From Clonostachys chloroleuca (lineage: Eukaryota > Ascomycota > Sordariomycetes > Hypocreales > Bionectriaceae): a DNA stretch of 64,000 bases. Where the stretch lies: NCBI GenBank assembly GCA_037952775.1, contig JBANAY010000003.1, positions 16,492,001 through 16,556,000 on the forward strand. The letters are read 5' to 3'. Shown in pieces: positions 41,605-54,893 of this stretch. Within the stretch, counting starts at the first letter, position 1, and every line of letters starts with the position of its first letter. The notes under the pieces are model-generated. The model worked only from the letters and a program-made list of their open reading frames with translations. It was not told where the DNA came from and ran no database searches. Position numbers and translations under genes: made by a program.

Positions 41605-44600
41605 GAGTGTGCGAATCCCCGGGGAGGAATCGGGAATACCCTCGGGCTGGCCGAATCTCGCTCTGAAGAGTCCAGTGGGAAAGGGTAGGCAGGGATATGC
41701 ACTCGGAGCTCACTGTGCTACTTGTGCTTCCACCATCCTAGTTGTGACAAAACCGCTGGCTCCTTTTATTCTGTGATAGCTGACGACAAGTCTCTCACTT
41801 TCCATGATTTCAGCTCAGGATGGCGCGTAATCAGCCCCTTGGGCTCTGTTTCTAGCTCCAACTAGATGGTGCGATGGTGGTACAAGGGGGAGAACCACAC
41901 ACGAGAGACTCAAGGAAACAACAATGGCTTTGCACTAAGCCTGGAGCTCGGAAGGACGGATCGGAATGCAAGAGGGAGACTAAATAGACCCTAGTCTTAT
42001 GACGATCAGTGCTACCTTTCTTTCCTTGGTTTCGTCTCGGCCATGGGGAAATTAATCCTTGAAGGTATTTTCGTTATGCTACATCATGATACGAAACTCC
42101 AATTGAAAGTAGAAAGTTCGGTTACCACGAGTCATATATGTGATGTGACATGGGATGATTTGAACTGAAATTTGTGCATGTTTCATGTCTCCTCTCCTCT
42201 GAGTCAACTGGCACCTGATAGGTATCTAAATGAATATTATTCACTGATATCTTGGTAAGTGAAGTGAGTGCCTCACGAAATTATGTGAATTCAGCTTCTT
42301 GTAGTTTGAAGCATAGATCAGGGGCATAGATTCTATCAAAAGGTTGACTATAATCGAACCACAGCCATCTGTACCTGCTTAGTTAGCACTCTTTCGGTCA
42401 ACAAGGTAAACCATTTCGCGTGCACAGCTGCTAGACTGTTCCCGAGTGGCAAATAACTCATAGCTGTTATGGGGCTAGGTAGAAAGGCAGCTGATGGTGG
42501 CCTTGAATGCCCCTTTTGGTTTCTTTGGGGTCAGGGGTGAGGCAGAGGGGTAGAGGTATAGATGATGGAGCGATTCTTGGTTTCCAAGACCTATGCCGGC
42601 CATCCTTGATACTTCATTTGGGTCCACACATCCATAGTGCATTTCCAAACACCGTATTGTTGCTATTCTGCTATGAGTCAGGATCATCCACAGGCCAGCA
42701 GGGTCCTGTTGTCATGTGGAACAAATTGCCGAATTGCTTTTTCTGCGCTCGAGCCCAAAGACCGGCAAGGTCGGTCTAAGTATGGAGGATTCTGTAATGA
42801 AGGGGCTGCGGAGCGGCTGAACGACAGCCCTCTGCTACTAAGCATTACTTACGTACGGATATTTGCTGAGTGTAGGTAATATTGTGAGGTTGGTGTGGGT
42901 GGGTGAGGCTTGGCCTGCCACCATCTAAGATCGTGAGGTGGCAACGCATGTTGCGCCCAACCGATTATATTTCTTTGCTTTGTTCCCAAAGCGCAAGTAT
43001 CCAATATTCAATAGTGGGTGCGTCTGACCTTGCACGGATTTTCATGTAATACCTTGGCTTTGTCGGGTACTGAGATTGGTCTTTGAGAAACCCTGAAACC
43101 CTCCACGCCGATTCAGAGCATCATTATTTTCTTCTTCGTATGACTTGAGGGTGTGAGAAAGTATAGAAGTTAAAGGGTGCAATTAGACTATGACAGAAAA
43201 CCCTCGAAGGCCCAAGGCTGAAGCCGCGTCACTGAATCTGAGAGAGGTTAGAGGAAGACCCGAAGATATAACCGAACCAATAGCTTAGCTAGAGGCTGCG
43301 AAGAAGGCTGTTAGAAAAAGAAATGAGCACAGAGAGCAGGGGCTGTTTCAGCTTTCTGAGTGAGGATCTGACCAAAAATAAATATGACGAACAGCGCAGA
43401 GTAGGAGCAACAAAGCATTGCATCTCGCCAAGCAATGGAAATTTGTCAGTTCTCATTCGCTTAGAACCTGAAGGTGCCTCAGCCTTGGAAAGTGGCAATG
43501 GTGACCCTCGGATGTTTTCTTTTTCTCGCATATTTTCTTTTTCCACGGAGCTTTTTGTCAGATTGTCAGGGTATCATTTGGGGCATTGTTATTTGCATGG
43601 CCCTGAGGAGTTCAGCTGCGGCTGCGAATGTGGTTCTGGAATATTCGGACCATGACAAATTATTTAGACCGATCTCTCTATCGATGTTGACGGCCAAGTA
43701 TGGTGGTTGAAAACCGAGGAACAAACCGTGGTCTATTTCTCCGGACACAGTCACCAAATCAATGCTGCGATATGATGCACTTGCTCCTCGATTGTTGACC
43801 TGATAGCCGGTGGAGCGGCCAGCTGCGCTATTGCAAGCGCTTGTTCGATAATATGTGATGGGTCAGTTTTGCTAGCTTGCCAGTCGATGGCTGCTTGGTC
43901 AATTATACACCGTGGTTGGTATAATAGCTGCGGGCAGATGCAGTGATCTCCCTCTAAGATCGTCTGTAGAGAGCAACCCATGTCCCTGCCGACAACCCTT
44001 GGCACGCTGAACATTGTGTGGGAGGCGCGATGTGCAACCGGGATTTGCCAGCCGTGTAGCCAGCGGCCAGCCTTCTTCTCCAGATGCTAGCTGGCCCACC
44101 GCAACTCCGTTAACCGTCAAATTCCTCGTGCCCCTAGACCGGCGTGGGCATAGCTACAAGTTAGACTACATCATATGACGCTGGCTGGTCCCTCGTGCAA
44201 GGCAAGGGTCCGTTCTGCGAGGAACGATCCCTCCCAGCAAGGCGGACGTACAAGGTCGGTACTGACTGAGGAAACTAAACTAACCGGGGAGCTCAGGTTC
44301 GGTTGAGCAGCTAACCACATGGTAGCTGTGGGCCTCCGGCGGCGGTGCTGAACAATCGAGACTCGGGCGCTCTGGTGGCACCCGTATGGCGGGGGTATGG
44401 GGCTTCAATAGAGATGGGTAGTTTGGCGCTAGGATGATGAGATAGGCTTCACCTCGCCAGCACTGCATAAAGAGTAAGCTCTGCGGGTTCAGCGACGGCG
44501 ATGGCCACGAGGGGGGTGCACTAGAGATGCGCGCTCGCATACTTGGTTCGTAGGTTGATGATAGTCAGGTCAAGTCAGGGGAGGCCGAGCCAACCACACG

Positions 44601-46464
44601 CACAGGCTGACTTGCAGCCGCCCGCCTGCTCCCGCCTGCTTGCCTGCTTCCATTGGCTTTGCTGCGTAGGACCTCGAGCTCGTCAAGGCCCCGGTTTGTG
44701 TAACTGGCACCGGGTACCTGTACTTGGCCGAGTCAAGAACCAAGCATCTCCTTCCTGTCCAGAACATGAACGCCGGAGAAGTAAGGCTTTGGGATAACTT
44801 GTCTGCCACCGGGGGCAAAGGGGAAATCCGCCAAACAGGTAAGTGGTTTGGGCTGCGATGGGCCTTGGACCGGGTAGGCATGTGCGGTATGTGCTTTGTT
44901 GGCAGCAAGGCGAATGGGCTCCATGAATCATACCTGGTTTTCAGCGTGGGAACTTTGGGCAGGCTCCCGCACCCTCCCACGCGCACGCGCCCGCATGGCA
45001 TACATATGGTGGCAGGTTAGTACCTCAATGGTAAATAGATTATCATGGAGGTGAAGCCACCCACATATCCCGTTGCGTGCTCAACCTGCTCCGTACTATG
45101 TGCGTTAGTACCTCCCGGAGGTGCTAGCCAACTTAATCTCCCTCTCCGGATGTACCTGCTTCAGCTCGGCATGCATTGCAGCTGCACCGGCTGCGTACTT
45201 GCATGCCTCTCTATAGTCGCTCCTGCCGAACGCAGCCTTCTGCAGTGGTTGGAAGGTGCTGCTTGCGCCGGGCAGGCCGTACAGCCGGCTACTACCTGCT
45301 GGTATCTACCAAGGTAACGAGGGAAATCGGAGGCAAGCAGGGAGATAAACGCCACACCGGATGGACCAAAGGCAAGAGCGAGGCAGATGGACCTACGTAA
45401 CGAAAAAGGCCTGGAAGGAGCTACGGGTGCCACGGAGGGTACCGCCGGAGCGGAGCCGCCAGGGGACCAGGTAGCTGTACCAGCTCGTGAGGGCCCATCC
45501 AGCGTGCGCATATGCACCTGCTCGTCTCCCTACATACCTCCACTACAGCGCTGCCATGCCACGCCAAGCCTCCATCCCTGCCTACCCGGCCTGAGCAAGC
45601 ATGCGCACCGCACCGCGCCTGCCCCAAAATCCGGACGAAACTTGGCCGAACCAACATTTTGTTCTCTCTCTTGCATTTCCTCTTTTCCCAAGTCTTCGTT
45701 TCTTCTTTTCCTCAACCTGTGCTTATTCCTCGAGTCCTAGTCCCTGCCGTCCTAGTGCCTTGGTTCAGCTCAGGTACTTCCGGCAACTGTAGCTCTCCGG
45801 CCCGCTTGAATCCCCGACGACACCCTCTTACACCACTTCCTTTCTCCGTACATGGATACAGCCAGGCCATGTACATGAATTCTCGGTTTTGCTTCTGCTT
45901 TTTACTGTTCGATCATTGCGTGTGACCAATGAATGCCTGCCTATAGACGCTACTACCAAGCTTTCATCCCGGTTTTGGTCCTAAATAATTACAGCCACTT
46001 ACACCTAGGCTCGGCTCGGCTCTCTTGTTCGCTTATCTGCTCTGCTCAACACAGCCTTGTCGTGCTTTGCCTCTTCCTTGCCTCGATTCTCCTGCACGGA
46101 CGTCCCAGCTTCTCGGTTTGTGTCGCTGCTTCCTCCAGGTTGCAGTTTCAAGATCGACACACACACAGACACGGCATTTTGGGCTGGCTACAGGGTGTTT
46201 TATAACCACCCCCTTCTGAGACCATCTTGCACAGTCTTTGACTATTTGATAACCAAGTCTCATCCTGTCGCTCTTCTGCTCTCCTTTCGTCTTTCAGAAT
46301 CTCGATACCGGCCATCCTTCAGTGCTAATTGACCCGAGTGTTCCCCAAACCCCCGAGATTCCCGCGGGTGCCGATTCTTAAATTCGCCTCCACCTCTTCT
46401 CTGCACATTATTCCTTCACTTTGTCTCTTCTGCCCTCCCGCTACCAAACACTCAGAGCACCGAG
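41605..46464. other. 4.9-kb gene-poor region
   Basis: I find no supportable gene on either strand. 41800-43300 is AT-richer, with only short ORFs. 43700-45400 is mixed and contains many GGTACC/TACCTG words. 45640-46300 becomes strongly pyrimidine-rich, as in leaders of fungal genes, and probably belongs to the gene at 46465. No terminal repeats or transposase-like ORFs were seen, so if this is a decayed element nothing diagnostic remains. Confidence 0.45.
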
Positions 46465-47189
46465 ATGTCGGTGTCTTTTCTACATGTAGGTATTATGTCA
46501 ATACCCTTTTCCAAAAGGGTACCTTCTCTTCTTATAGCTCATCTACTTACACTAGCAAGCCCTTCCAAGAGATCCAATTCGACCTCTTCGAGTGGTATCC
46601 AAAATTCCAAACTTGCCTCGCTTACTTTATCGACCATGCCCAGCACACTGGCCCCGTTCAGACGGTAGCTGCATACGTCAATATCAAGCTCCCCTACCAG
46701 AAAGCACAACAGGCGCCAGCACCAGGCCAAACCCCCCAACCCACCTGGAACAGAAACCCGTCCGTGGAGCAGCCGTCTTCACAGCCGGAGGCTCACCAAA
46801 GCCAGATAGCATTCCTCATCCCCTATGTCCGTCGTCTTGTCGCCACTTCCTTCGACTCCCCAACGGTGTTGAACGGATTTTTTGGGGACGAATGGGAGGC
46901 AGGCATCGGCCCCATTCACGAATCCGAGCGTCGGAACTATTTGTTCGCGGCGAAATCCGACACTTGGCTCTCGGTCAAGTCCCACTACGACATGGAGGAC
47001 GGCCAATTGATACCCTTTCTTCGCCCACTCCAGAACGTGACAGTAGAGGAAATCGAGGCCGCTGAGGCTAACTGGAGCGAGTGGCTCGCCATGCAGGACT
47101 GGATGCTTGGGCCTAGAGCCCCGACCGTGGACGCCACCAACCCAGGGTCCTCGGCTCGGGGTGCAAACGCGAGGAGAGGGCGGGCTTGA
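46465..47189 (+). CDS. Conserved-looking protein of unknown function, 5' end uncertain
   Basis: The clear coding part runs from about 46553 (KPFQEIQFDLFEWYP) to the stop at 47189, roughly 210 residues. It includes HAQHTGPVQTVAAYVNI, a Pro/Gln-rich linker, QIAFLIPYVRRLVATSFDSP, WEAGIGPIHESERRNYLFAAKS and WSEWLAMQDWMLGP. The frame is open back to 46329 but has no ATG, so a short first exon is needed. The ATG at 46465 followed by a weak donor and the CACTAG acceptor at 46552 is one possibility. No domain is recognised; composition suggests a soluble protein with a small globular core. A long CT-rich leader precedes it. Confidence 0.5.
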
Positions 47190-48235
47190 AGAAAAACGTC
47201 GACGGGGCGCCCGAGGGCGGTAATTACGACGGACACTTCAAATGGTGACGATGCAGCCCTGGCAATCACAGCAGCGGATTGCAGGCGCGATGGGAGCTAT
47301 GAGGAAGAATTACGCAAATGAGCCGGACTCAAACGACACATTGGAGTCGGAGCTGAATTATTCATTTTACAGATTTGAAATGTCAAGAGAAGCCAGCACA
47401 ACGTCCGTTTTTTTTGTAGCATAAAGATGGCGGCGCTTTAATTATTAGATGTGTAGCGAACTGGTAATAATACTACAGACAATTTTACACCAAGATTTTT
47501 GCGTCCGTTGCCATCAGATTCTCCAAGCGTGGTTGTGTAGATGGGTGTATAGGTTGTGTGTTTTCACGCAGAGCAGGGCATGATTGAGATATTGTGGGAG
47601 CGATCCCCCATTTGATTCCGGCAACACTGGATTCCCCAGGGTATATATTCGCAGTGCCAAAAGGTAGTCTACAGAGCCACCCGCGAGGGTTATGGGTGCT
47701 CTGTTGCAAAGAAAATCCAAGGCCGGTTGAGCGCCTTGTTGAAAGAGTGTCGAGGACTGAGGACGACCATCCTCGGCAGGGGGAGCACAGTGTTCAAGTG
47801 TGTTCGCAGAAAAGACGGGGGCAGACTCCGCCTGTTTTGATCCAAGGCAAGTAGTGCCTTGAGGGAGATGGTACAGGGCATCGTAGCTTTAGAGATGAAA
47901 CAAGAAACTCCAAACGCCAGTGCAGAGCCAGTCTGAGGCATGAGGTTCAGGGGGCCTACAAGCTCTGCGCCGTGGCTCTTCGAATGAAGAGCGACCAGCT
48001 CAAAGCCAAGGCCATGAACGGGCTCCCCACGAAAGCATTTCCTCCGATGATTTCCAGTTTGTCCAAGCGATGAGAATGTTGCTGCGGCATTTCACAAAAG
48101 TTTAGAGCGAAAAGATGCAGATGAGGGAGTGTGTTCTTGGCTCCCTTGTGTGATAGACGCTATTCAAACCAAGCCCGCCCACACCAATACATTGGGTAAA
48201 AAGATAAAACGCCAGCGCCAGTAAACTTTTTTATA
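47190..48235. other. Convergent spacer before SET1
   Basis: About 1 kb of 3' flanks of the 46.5-kb gene and SET1; only short ORFs without features. Confidence 0.5.
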
Positions 48236-51200
48236 TTAGTTGAGGAATCCTTTACACGCCGGCGTCCCGCAGAGGCAGGGAATGCGATCTAAACTTCCAA
48301 TCTCTCGCTCGAATTTGTAGTCGTAGGTCAGCTCCTCATCTGGGCCTTGTTAGCTTGGCGGAAACTCGTCGGAGGATGGATTGGAACAAACTTACTCATA
48401 GCTATGTCACGCAGCGCATAAATCACGATGCGCTTGCTGCCTTCGACTTTGATAATCTTGGCTGTGCAGTTTGGAGAGCAACTATGATTGATGAAGCGTG
48501 CTATGCCTCCCTTCTTGGTTGCATCTACAACAGTGCCTTCATCAATCCGGAAGAGATAACTGCTGCCGATGCCGCTCTTGAGATAGCGTTTCTCACGGAT
48601 CTCGGCAACCTGCTGGCGGACAACTTCGCCAACATATTCAATAATCATGTCATCCTTGGCTATGTTCTCCATGGCATAGAGACCCCAGTTGTGAATGGCT
48701 GAGCGGGCGAACTTGACGGGCTTCTTGCGCTTCTTAAGCTGGTTGAACTTGAATACGTCCGAGTCCTGGCCCAAGGTCTTCTTTTGATCGTTAAGATCAG
48801 CAACATAACGTCGATTGGTTGCACGATTGGCCCTGGAGTTGCCCTTCGTCAACAGTTTCTCCGCAGCCAATTTGGCAGCGTCGACAGCGGTCTCCTTCCC
48901 TCGCTTCTCCCGCTCTTCCCTGGCCTTCTGGACCTTGATATGATGCGGTAGGTATTTAGACTTCTCCGAGTTGAGAATCTTCTTCACGCCCTCAGTCCTT
49001 GCACTTCCCGTTGGATTTGGCACGTAGTAGCCGCCAATCGAGACTGGTGTGTTGACACTGCCCTCAGTCGAATTAAGTTGGCGAACACGGTTACGCTTCC
49101 ACAGCCACAGCTCTGGATTGCCGATATCTGCAGCCGGAAATTTTTTCCGCAGTTTACTGATGTCAGGTGAATCCTTAGGACCTAGAGAGAGCTGTTGCAG
49201 AGCAGCAAAATCGGGCTTGAACCCGTCTGGAAGGTCGAGAGCTGGAACAAGAGGTTCTGTTGAGAATAGTTTATCGTCAAACTTTGCGCTGAGATCTGTA
49301 GCAGGAGGTTCCACCTTTTCTTCCTTGGATTCAGGTATGGTCTCGGGAAGCTCCTCCTTTGGCTCCTCATCCTCAGTCGCCTCGGTTGCTGCCGCTTCCT
49401 GCTGCTTCAGTGCTTCCCTCTCTTCGAAGAGCTGCTTCTTAGACTTCTTTTTCGTCTTTACGAGCTTTTTCTTCGCCCCCTTGACAGTGGCAGGAAGTGG
49501 TGTCTGCGAGCGCGACATTGTACTCCGTTGATCTTCCGCTTCGGTAATATCAACATCTGGAGTGATGTCCTCAGTCCCTTCACGGCCTCTGAACTCGCTT
49601 TCGATGCGACTGATTCTAACGCCAAAGAGTTCTTCGTTTGATTTCTTTTGGCGTTTGAAGGCTGTCTCGATTGAAACCTCGAGCTTCCTCTTCTTAGATA
49701 GTGCTGTATCCCCGACAGGAAGACTGAATTCCGTCATCGAGTCGTCCTCACCTGGACCCCAACCAAAATCATCCTTTGATGCTTCGTCGTCGGTACTCAT
49801 CCGACTTCGGGGTCGTGAATCCACATCTTCACTATCCCGAACCAGCGCGCGTAGATCAGTCTCATCTTCAGATTCAATATCACTATCCAGACTCTTGAGC
49901 CGATGGTGAAGAGATCTGAAGGCATTGCGAGGAACGGCAGTGCGTTTTCGCGCAAATGGATCTACGAACACACTCCTGTGAGCTTGTGCCCTGGCTTTGG
50001 ATTTGCGAATGCGGGGAAGAGCCTTCGGCTCCAAGCGGCCAGTTCTTCTTTCGATGGGGTCGGCTCCTGACGTTGGAGTGCCGAACCTTGAGCTCTCGGT
50101 CCCGTCATCAGGAACCACACTCTCTTCATCGTCCTCTGCGGTATCAAGATTTAGCTTGCGCCGTTTAGCAACATGATTAGCAGGATCCAGAAAGGCCTCA
50201 AGCGCCGGCGCGGCAAGCTGAGTGCGAATGTGCCTGATTAAATGTTCCATCATCTCTGCTCGAACCACGGCTACCGCTTCGTTCACGGGATCAAAATTCT
50301 TTGCTCTCTGTTTCTTCTCCTCCTCCAGATCAGCTTCCTCCTCGCGTTTTCGACGTTCAGCCTCTCCTGCTGAGGCCCTAGAAGGAGGTGTCCGCTCTCG
50401 TCTTATTGGACTGCGGCTCGCGTGCCGGTCATGACGACTCGCTCGGGGTAGGCAGAGCTGCATGGCCATGTCATAGTTGAAGAACTCGGTGTGATTAACA
50501 GCTCGATAACATCTTTCAGCTTCTGAACGGCCATGGTAAGAATTTTGAAACACAATGAAGAATCCCGTCTTGTCAATGCGAATTTCCTCGAGTGCATAGT
50601 TTTTCAATCGCTTCTTCATATGAGGTATGATGCTAGGCAACAGAGGTACTTTTTCGCTCGTAACGAAGATATAGGGGTCGTTTGCCAGTGCGGATGCAAG
50701 ATTCACCGTCTCCAATACTAGCTGGCCCCGTGGCTGGGAGGGGACAATCAAGGTATTCGGTGCGGGTGTCAGAGCAGGGACTGAGCTGGGCCTCGATGCC
50801 GCAGGGCCTTTGGGAGCTGTTAATGGAGCTTTCGCTATCCCAGGTATAAGCGTCGATTTAGGTCCTGTGGGAGGAACCTTTGGCTGCGGAGCCTTCGCAA
50901 GTCGCTCTTTGGCTTGTTTCTCTCGATCTCGTTTCAAATGTTCTTGCAACATTCTCTTGCTCTTCCGGCCCTCTGGATCATATTCTACTCGTACGATATC
51001 GGCATCAACTTTTATACCGCGAGCTCGGACTGCGCGCCGAGCTGCATCGATTGCAGACACCATAGGGCGACCAGAGCGGGAATCTCGGTAGCGGATCGTA
51101 GCAAAACCCAAGTAGCTACCAGTTTCAGGGTGCATCTTGTTGCTGCTCTCGGCAATTTCACCAAAAGTGGCGAAGATGGTCGTCACCTTATTGAATGGGA

Positions 51201-52177
51201 CGAGAGGATTATACTTGGTCACAACAATCTGGGTCGGTGGTCCAGGGCCGATGGATGTTTTGGGATCATACGGATACGGGCGTAGGTTTTGAGGGGCGGG
51301 CCGCAACCGAGCTTTAGGCAAGTAATAATCGGTATTGATATATCCCAATCGACCGCCCGCCTTTGCCAGGCGAGGATCCGAAGGGGGAGCGTCATCGTCC
51401 TATTCCATAAAAATTAGCCTCGGATTCACAAGTGATGACCCCCCCCCCCTTTCTCCCACGACGGGATGTATATATTCATTTTATACGTACCAAACCGAAC
51501 TCCTTATATATTGGCTTTGAGCCCTTGTTGGTACCCTTATTACGTAGTCGATCGAGTGTGGGATCATATGTGCATTTGATGCCCTTGATAGATGGCATAG
51601 GGTCTCGCGCAGGGATGCGCTCGGTTATGGGGGTATAGTCAGATACGGCGCCATTGTGACCGATGGCACGGGGAGTTTGAGATGTTGGTCTTCCGACGTG
51701 ATCGCTCGATGAGCCCGACGAAGGCATTTCTTGTTTTGTGGGTGCAATGGTGAGTGATAACGGGGACGACCCTTCCGATGCCAGTGGGGTAGCACTGGCA
51801 GTTGGGAATCGGGATGAGGCAGCTGTCGCGGTATGTCGCGCGCTAAACACGGTAGATGCTAAGCTGGTATGAGAGCTCGTAGAGTCGACCGTGCTGGGAA
51901 TGTCTCCGGGCAGAGATTCGTTCTCATCGATGCGAGCCTGACACTGTCCGTGAGGGGCATCCGAGGATATATTGCCAGGGCCAGATGAATGAGGCCCTGG
52001 GCTGATGGGTTGAGAGTCCAGAGTAGAAGAGCCTGGCCTATCCTCTCGTAATGTGTCAACACCGTTAGTTTTTGGCTTCGACCGCTCCCGGTCTGCCCGA
52101 CCTTCGGCTTCTGCCCTGACCTTGGGGGCAGTAGGGAAGAATTGCGCGAAGCCCGGGACAGACGTAGGACGGGTCAT
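48236..52177 (-). CDS. SET1: Histone H3 lysine-4 methyltransferase Set1 (COMPASS)
   Basis: complement(join(48236..48339,48396..51399,51491..52177)), 1264 aa. Set1 is the catalytic subunit of COMPASS. Exon 1 is Ser/Pro-rich and begins [15 protein letters not shown], the first ATG in frame; it ends KPIYKEFGL and joins [11 protein letters not shown]. An RRM-like domain follows near residues 280-370 ([29 protein letters not shown]), then a second RNA-binding-like region, a charged middle, the N-SET region near 1000-1110 ([20 protein letters not shown]) and the SET domain from about 1120 ([47 protein letters not shown]). The last 104-nt exon supplies the post-SET cysteines [13 protein letters not shown]. 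All catalytic and zinc motifs are present. Intron 1 contains an 11-base G run (minus strand). Confidence 0.95.
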
Positions 52178-53117
52178 CGTGATCGATGGGCTCCTGCTAT
52201 CGACTCCACCGTACTTCAATCATCATCTCTCGTATTGTAGCCTCCGGTAGTGACCTGGGGTTGGTTTGAGGCGGATTGGGGGTCAGACCGCTGCTCTGAC
52301 GCGCAAACTCTGAAAGAGTTCACGCGACCGGGCGGCTGGACAATCGCAGCGGCCTAGCAAGCGACATATACCGCGATGGAAGGCCAAGAGAAGGTCGAGG
52401 GCGTAAAAAAAACGCGGGATCTCACAGAGGAGGCGGATGCGATGCTTGTGATGAGCGGGCGACGCGAAAGAGCCGGCTGGGGGAGGTAGGGAGGAAAAGC
52501 TGGAATGAGCGAAAGGCGGGTTTGAGCCTTCACCAGAACAACTTTCTTTCTTCGCTGTCAGGGATGGATGGTCGATCGGGCAGATTCCTGGTAGGTAATT
52601 TAGGGGTACGTACCTCCCCGTACTAGCGCCTGTGACGAAGACAGCGCATCCGCCCACCAACCAACCAGCGCCAATTCATTGTGGAGGAACACAGTTGCCC
52701 CGGCATTTCAGATTTTCCGAACGCCTGAAGTCTGACTGGTCGTTTTACCCTTTCCCCGATGCAGGACGCCACTAGAAGCAGGCACGTGTCAATCTCCCTT
52801 TAGCCTGCGAGGCACAGAAGTCCCGCGCTTGCACAGCAAAACGTCACAAAGCAAGGGGCACTGCCCGGAGTGACGTCCGTTTTATGCAGCCTGAGTTTGT
52901 TGTTTTGTTTCCATGCACAGAGCGTATTTACGGACAACAACATGCAGTCTCCCCATTGCTTAGGTCGTTTGTATCATTATTCGCATTCCGTAACTTATTA
53001 AACAAACAGAAAGCCGTCTTTGTTACTGTGTCCTTGATTGAGCCCATGCCCAACTGATTATCCAGCTAACTCCGTACTCCACAAAGGAAAAATAGTAATA
53101 GTACATGTGCTAAGAAC
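52178..53117. promoter_or_regulatory. SET1 promoter and 3' flank of the KEN-box gene
   Basis: 940 bp without a supportable gene. A 125-codon minus ORF (52283-52660) lies just upstream of SET1 and is probably leader sequence. Confidence 0.4.
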
Positions 53118-54494
53118 TCAAATATCAAACTTCAGCTCAAACTCCTCGTCTTCATCATCTGAAGGGAATGGAGCGACGATAGCAGGTAGGTCCTCCTCTT
53201 CATCGTCTTGGCCAAAAATGGACGTGAACTGTGGCCGAATCGCCTGGGAAGGCCGGACTGCAGTCATGCCAGCCTCCTGTGCCCGAGCCGGTGTGATTGT
53301 GGAATCGGGATCGACATCTCGAAGAACTCGTGTTTTAGTCGTGGACTGACCGCAAACGGCGGTAGAAGCTGTCTCGCGGGCATGCACCAGTGATGAAGCT
53401 GCTTTGCCTTTGTTGTACCCGATGGTGGTTCTTGATGCAACTTCTCTAGAGTTGCTTGCAGCAGACTGAGGCCGGGTAGAACGTTCAGGCTGCCGAACGG
53501 TTCTTTGTCCAGACACCAAGCTGCTCAGCGGCCGCCTGCCAGCTGACATAGCACTTGTCGGCCTAGGAAGCTGAGGGCGCCCGGTTGGCGGCTGCATGGA
53601 AAGCGCAGAAGCTGCCTTTCTTGAAGTGATTGTGGAAAGTTGTCGCGAATGACCTGTTCCTCTGATCTTTCGACCCATTTTTGACTCAGCGATTTCTGGG
53701 GCATCTGGCTTTCTTTGAATAAGCTTTGGTGGTTCTGGTGTGTCGGCGAGGTTCCAGTCTAAAGCCTCCAAGTCCCGGTTGTTTTTCTCGATCGCTTTGT
53801 CCATGACGAGCTTCATCTCTTCATTGAACCGCTTTTCCTTTCTTGAGACGCCATTATCGTCAACAGGGTTGTGGAACTGCTGGTAGAAGCCCCGGAGTAG
53901 GTTCTCCTTCTTCAACCCTTCGAACGTTAGGCCACCAGGTGGTAAGAGGTCTGATTCATAAGGCAGATCTTTGGGTTTTGGAGGGGCATATTCAGGCTCA
54001 TCGTCCAGAGGATCGAAAGATTTGGTGTCTGCTTCAACTTGAAGCGGGCCTTGAGAGATGACCTTTGGCTTAGGCTTCTGAACTGTTGTTTGCTTCGCCT
54101 GCGATTTTTCGATATTCTTCGTCCCACCGACTTGGCCAGTTCGTGCCTTTGCGTTCGTCGTCTTGTTTCCTAAAGGTGCTCTTGATTGAGATTGAGGCCC
54201 TGTTCCGAAGATGTTAGATTCTATGCTGGAAATTCTTGGTGTTGTGAAGTGCGTATTACCTGTTGGGGTAACCATTGATTGCTTGCCCTTGGTCATTGTG
54301 ATCTTATCCTGACCCCCAAGCCTGGTCCCGCCTAAGGCATTTTTTCCTGCAAAAGCTGTAGGTGCATTCTCGTCGTTCTTGCCATACTTGAGTGGCGTCT
54401 TTGGATATCTGGCGCCTGGAGTTTTTGGTTGCTGCTTTCCAGAGACCTGGTGACTGTGCACCAGGTTCTCTTGGTCACGGTGGGCTGCGAGCAT
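53118..54494 (-). CDS. Disordered KEN-box protein, possible securin-like cell-cycle protein
   Basis: An intronless CDS of 458 aa beginning MLAAHRDQENLVHSHQ; the frame is open upstream but without ATG. The N-terminal 150 residues are basic and repeat short TP-containing phrases (KTPGARYPKTPLKYG, GKNALGG, MVTPTGN, AKARTG). A KEN box lies in EGLKKENLLRGFYQ, and destruction-box-like RxxL elements occur (for example RPQLPRP). A central conserved-looking block has PYESDLLPPGGLTFEGL and NPVDDNGVSRKEKRFNEE. The C-terminus is very acidic (DDEEEDLPAIVAPFP, SDDEDEEFELKF). A basic N-terminus with degrons and an acidic tail is the general plan of securins, but sequence alone does not prove this. It is divergent from tropomyosin over 399 bp. 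Confidence 0.7.
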   Translation of the reverse strand: MLAAHRDQENLVHSHQVSGKQQPKTPGARYPKTPLKYGKNDENAPTAFAGKNALGGTRLGGQDKITMTKGKQSMVTPTGNTHFTTPRISSIESNIFGTGPQSQSRAPLGNKTTNAKARTGQVGGTKNIEKSQAKQTTVQKPKPKVISQGPLQVEADTKSFDPLDDEPEYAPPKPKDLPYESDLLPPGGLTFEGLKKENLLRGFYQQFHNPVDDNGVSRKEKRFNEEMKLVMDKAIEKNNRDLEALDWNLADTPEPPKLIQRKPDAPEIAESKMGRKIRGTGHSRQLSTITSRKAASALSMQPPTGRPQLPRPTSAMSAGRRPLSSLVSGQRTVRQPERSTRPQSAASNSREVASRTTIGYNKGKAASSLVHARETASTAVCGQSTTKTRVLRDVDPDSTITPARAQEAGMTAVRPSQAIRPQFTSIFGQDDEEEDLPAIVAPFPSDDEDEEFELKFDI

Positions 54495-54893
54495 ATTTTC
54501 GATCGAGGTTTGATGGCTTCTAATCGCGGACGAAATGAGATGCCTTCTTTGTTTCGTCGCCAAAGCTCGCTACGGAGATTAGGGAGAAAGTAAGTGGCTG
54601 TTGCGGAGGACTTGTTTTCATTGGTCGCGGCTGCCTATGGTTGGCACAGCAACGGGTGTTGGCGCACGGACTCTCTAGCCACAGAAGGAGTGACCTGGCC
54701 GCCTAAAGTGTGGCACGTACATGTGGAGGGGCATCCAGCATCTGAGCAGTCAGTCTCCCCCACCTCATCCCTTTTCCCTAAGCCATCATCACAATCAACC
54801 GACATTACGACACCCACCAATCTTGCTCTCGAGCTTTTTCCCTTCTTAGAATCACATAAGAGCGTCGCACGCCGAAAACAAACTCTACTCACA
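54495..54893. promoter_or_regulatory. Shared divergent promoter, KEN-box gene/tropomyosin
   Basis: 399 bp head-to-head spacer. The tropomyosin side is CA/CT-rich (54770-54893), typical of a leader. No specific factor site is claimed. Confidence 0.4.

Noticed and set aside
51431..51450. Run of 11 C as a possible regulatory or slippage element
   Set aside because: It sits inside a well-supported SET1 intron, away from both splice sites, and is likely neutral.
52283..52660. 125-codon minus-strand ORF upstream of SET1
   Set aside because: Lies in the likely SET1 leader and shows no conserved features.
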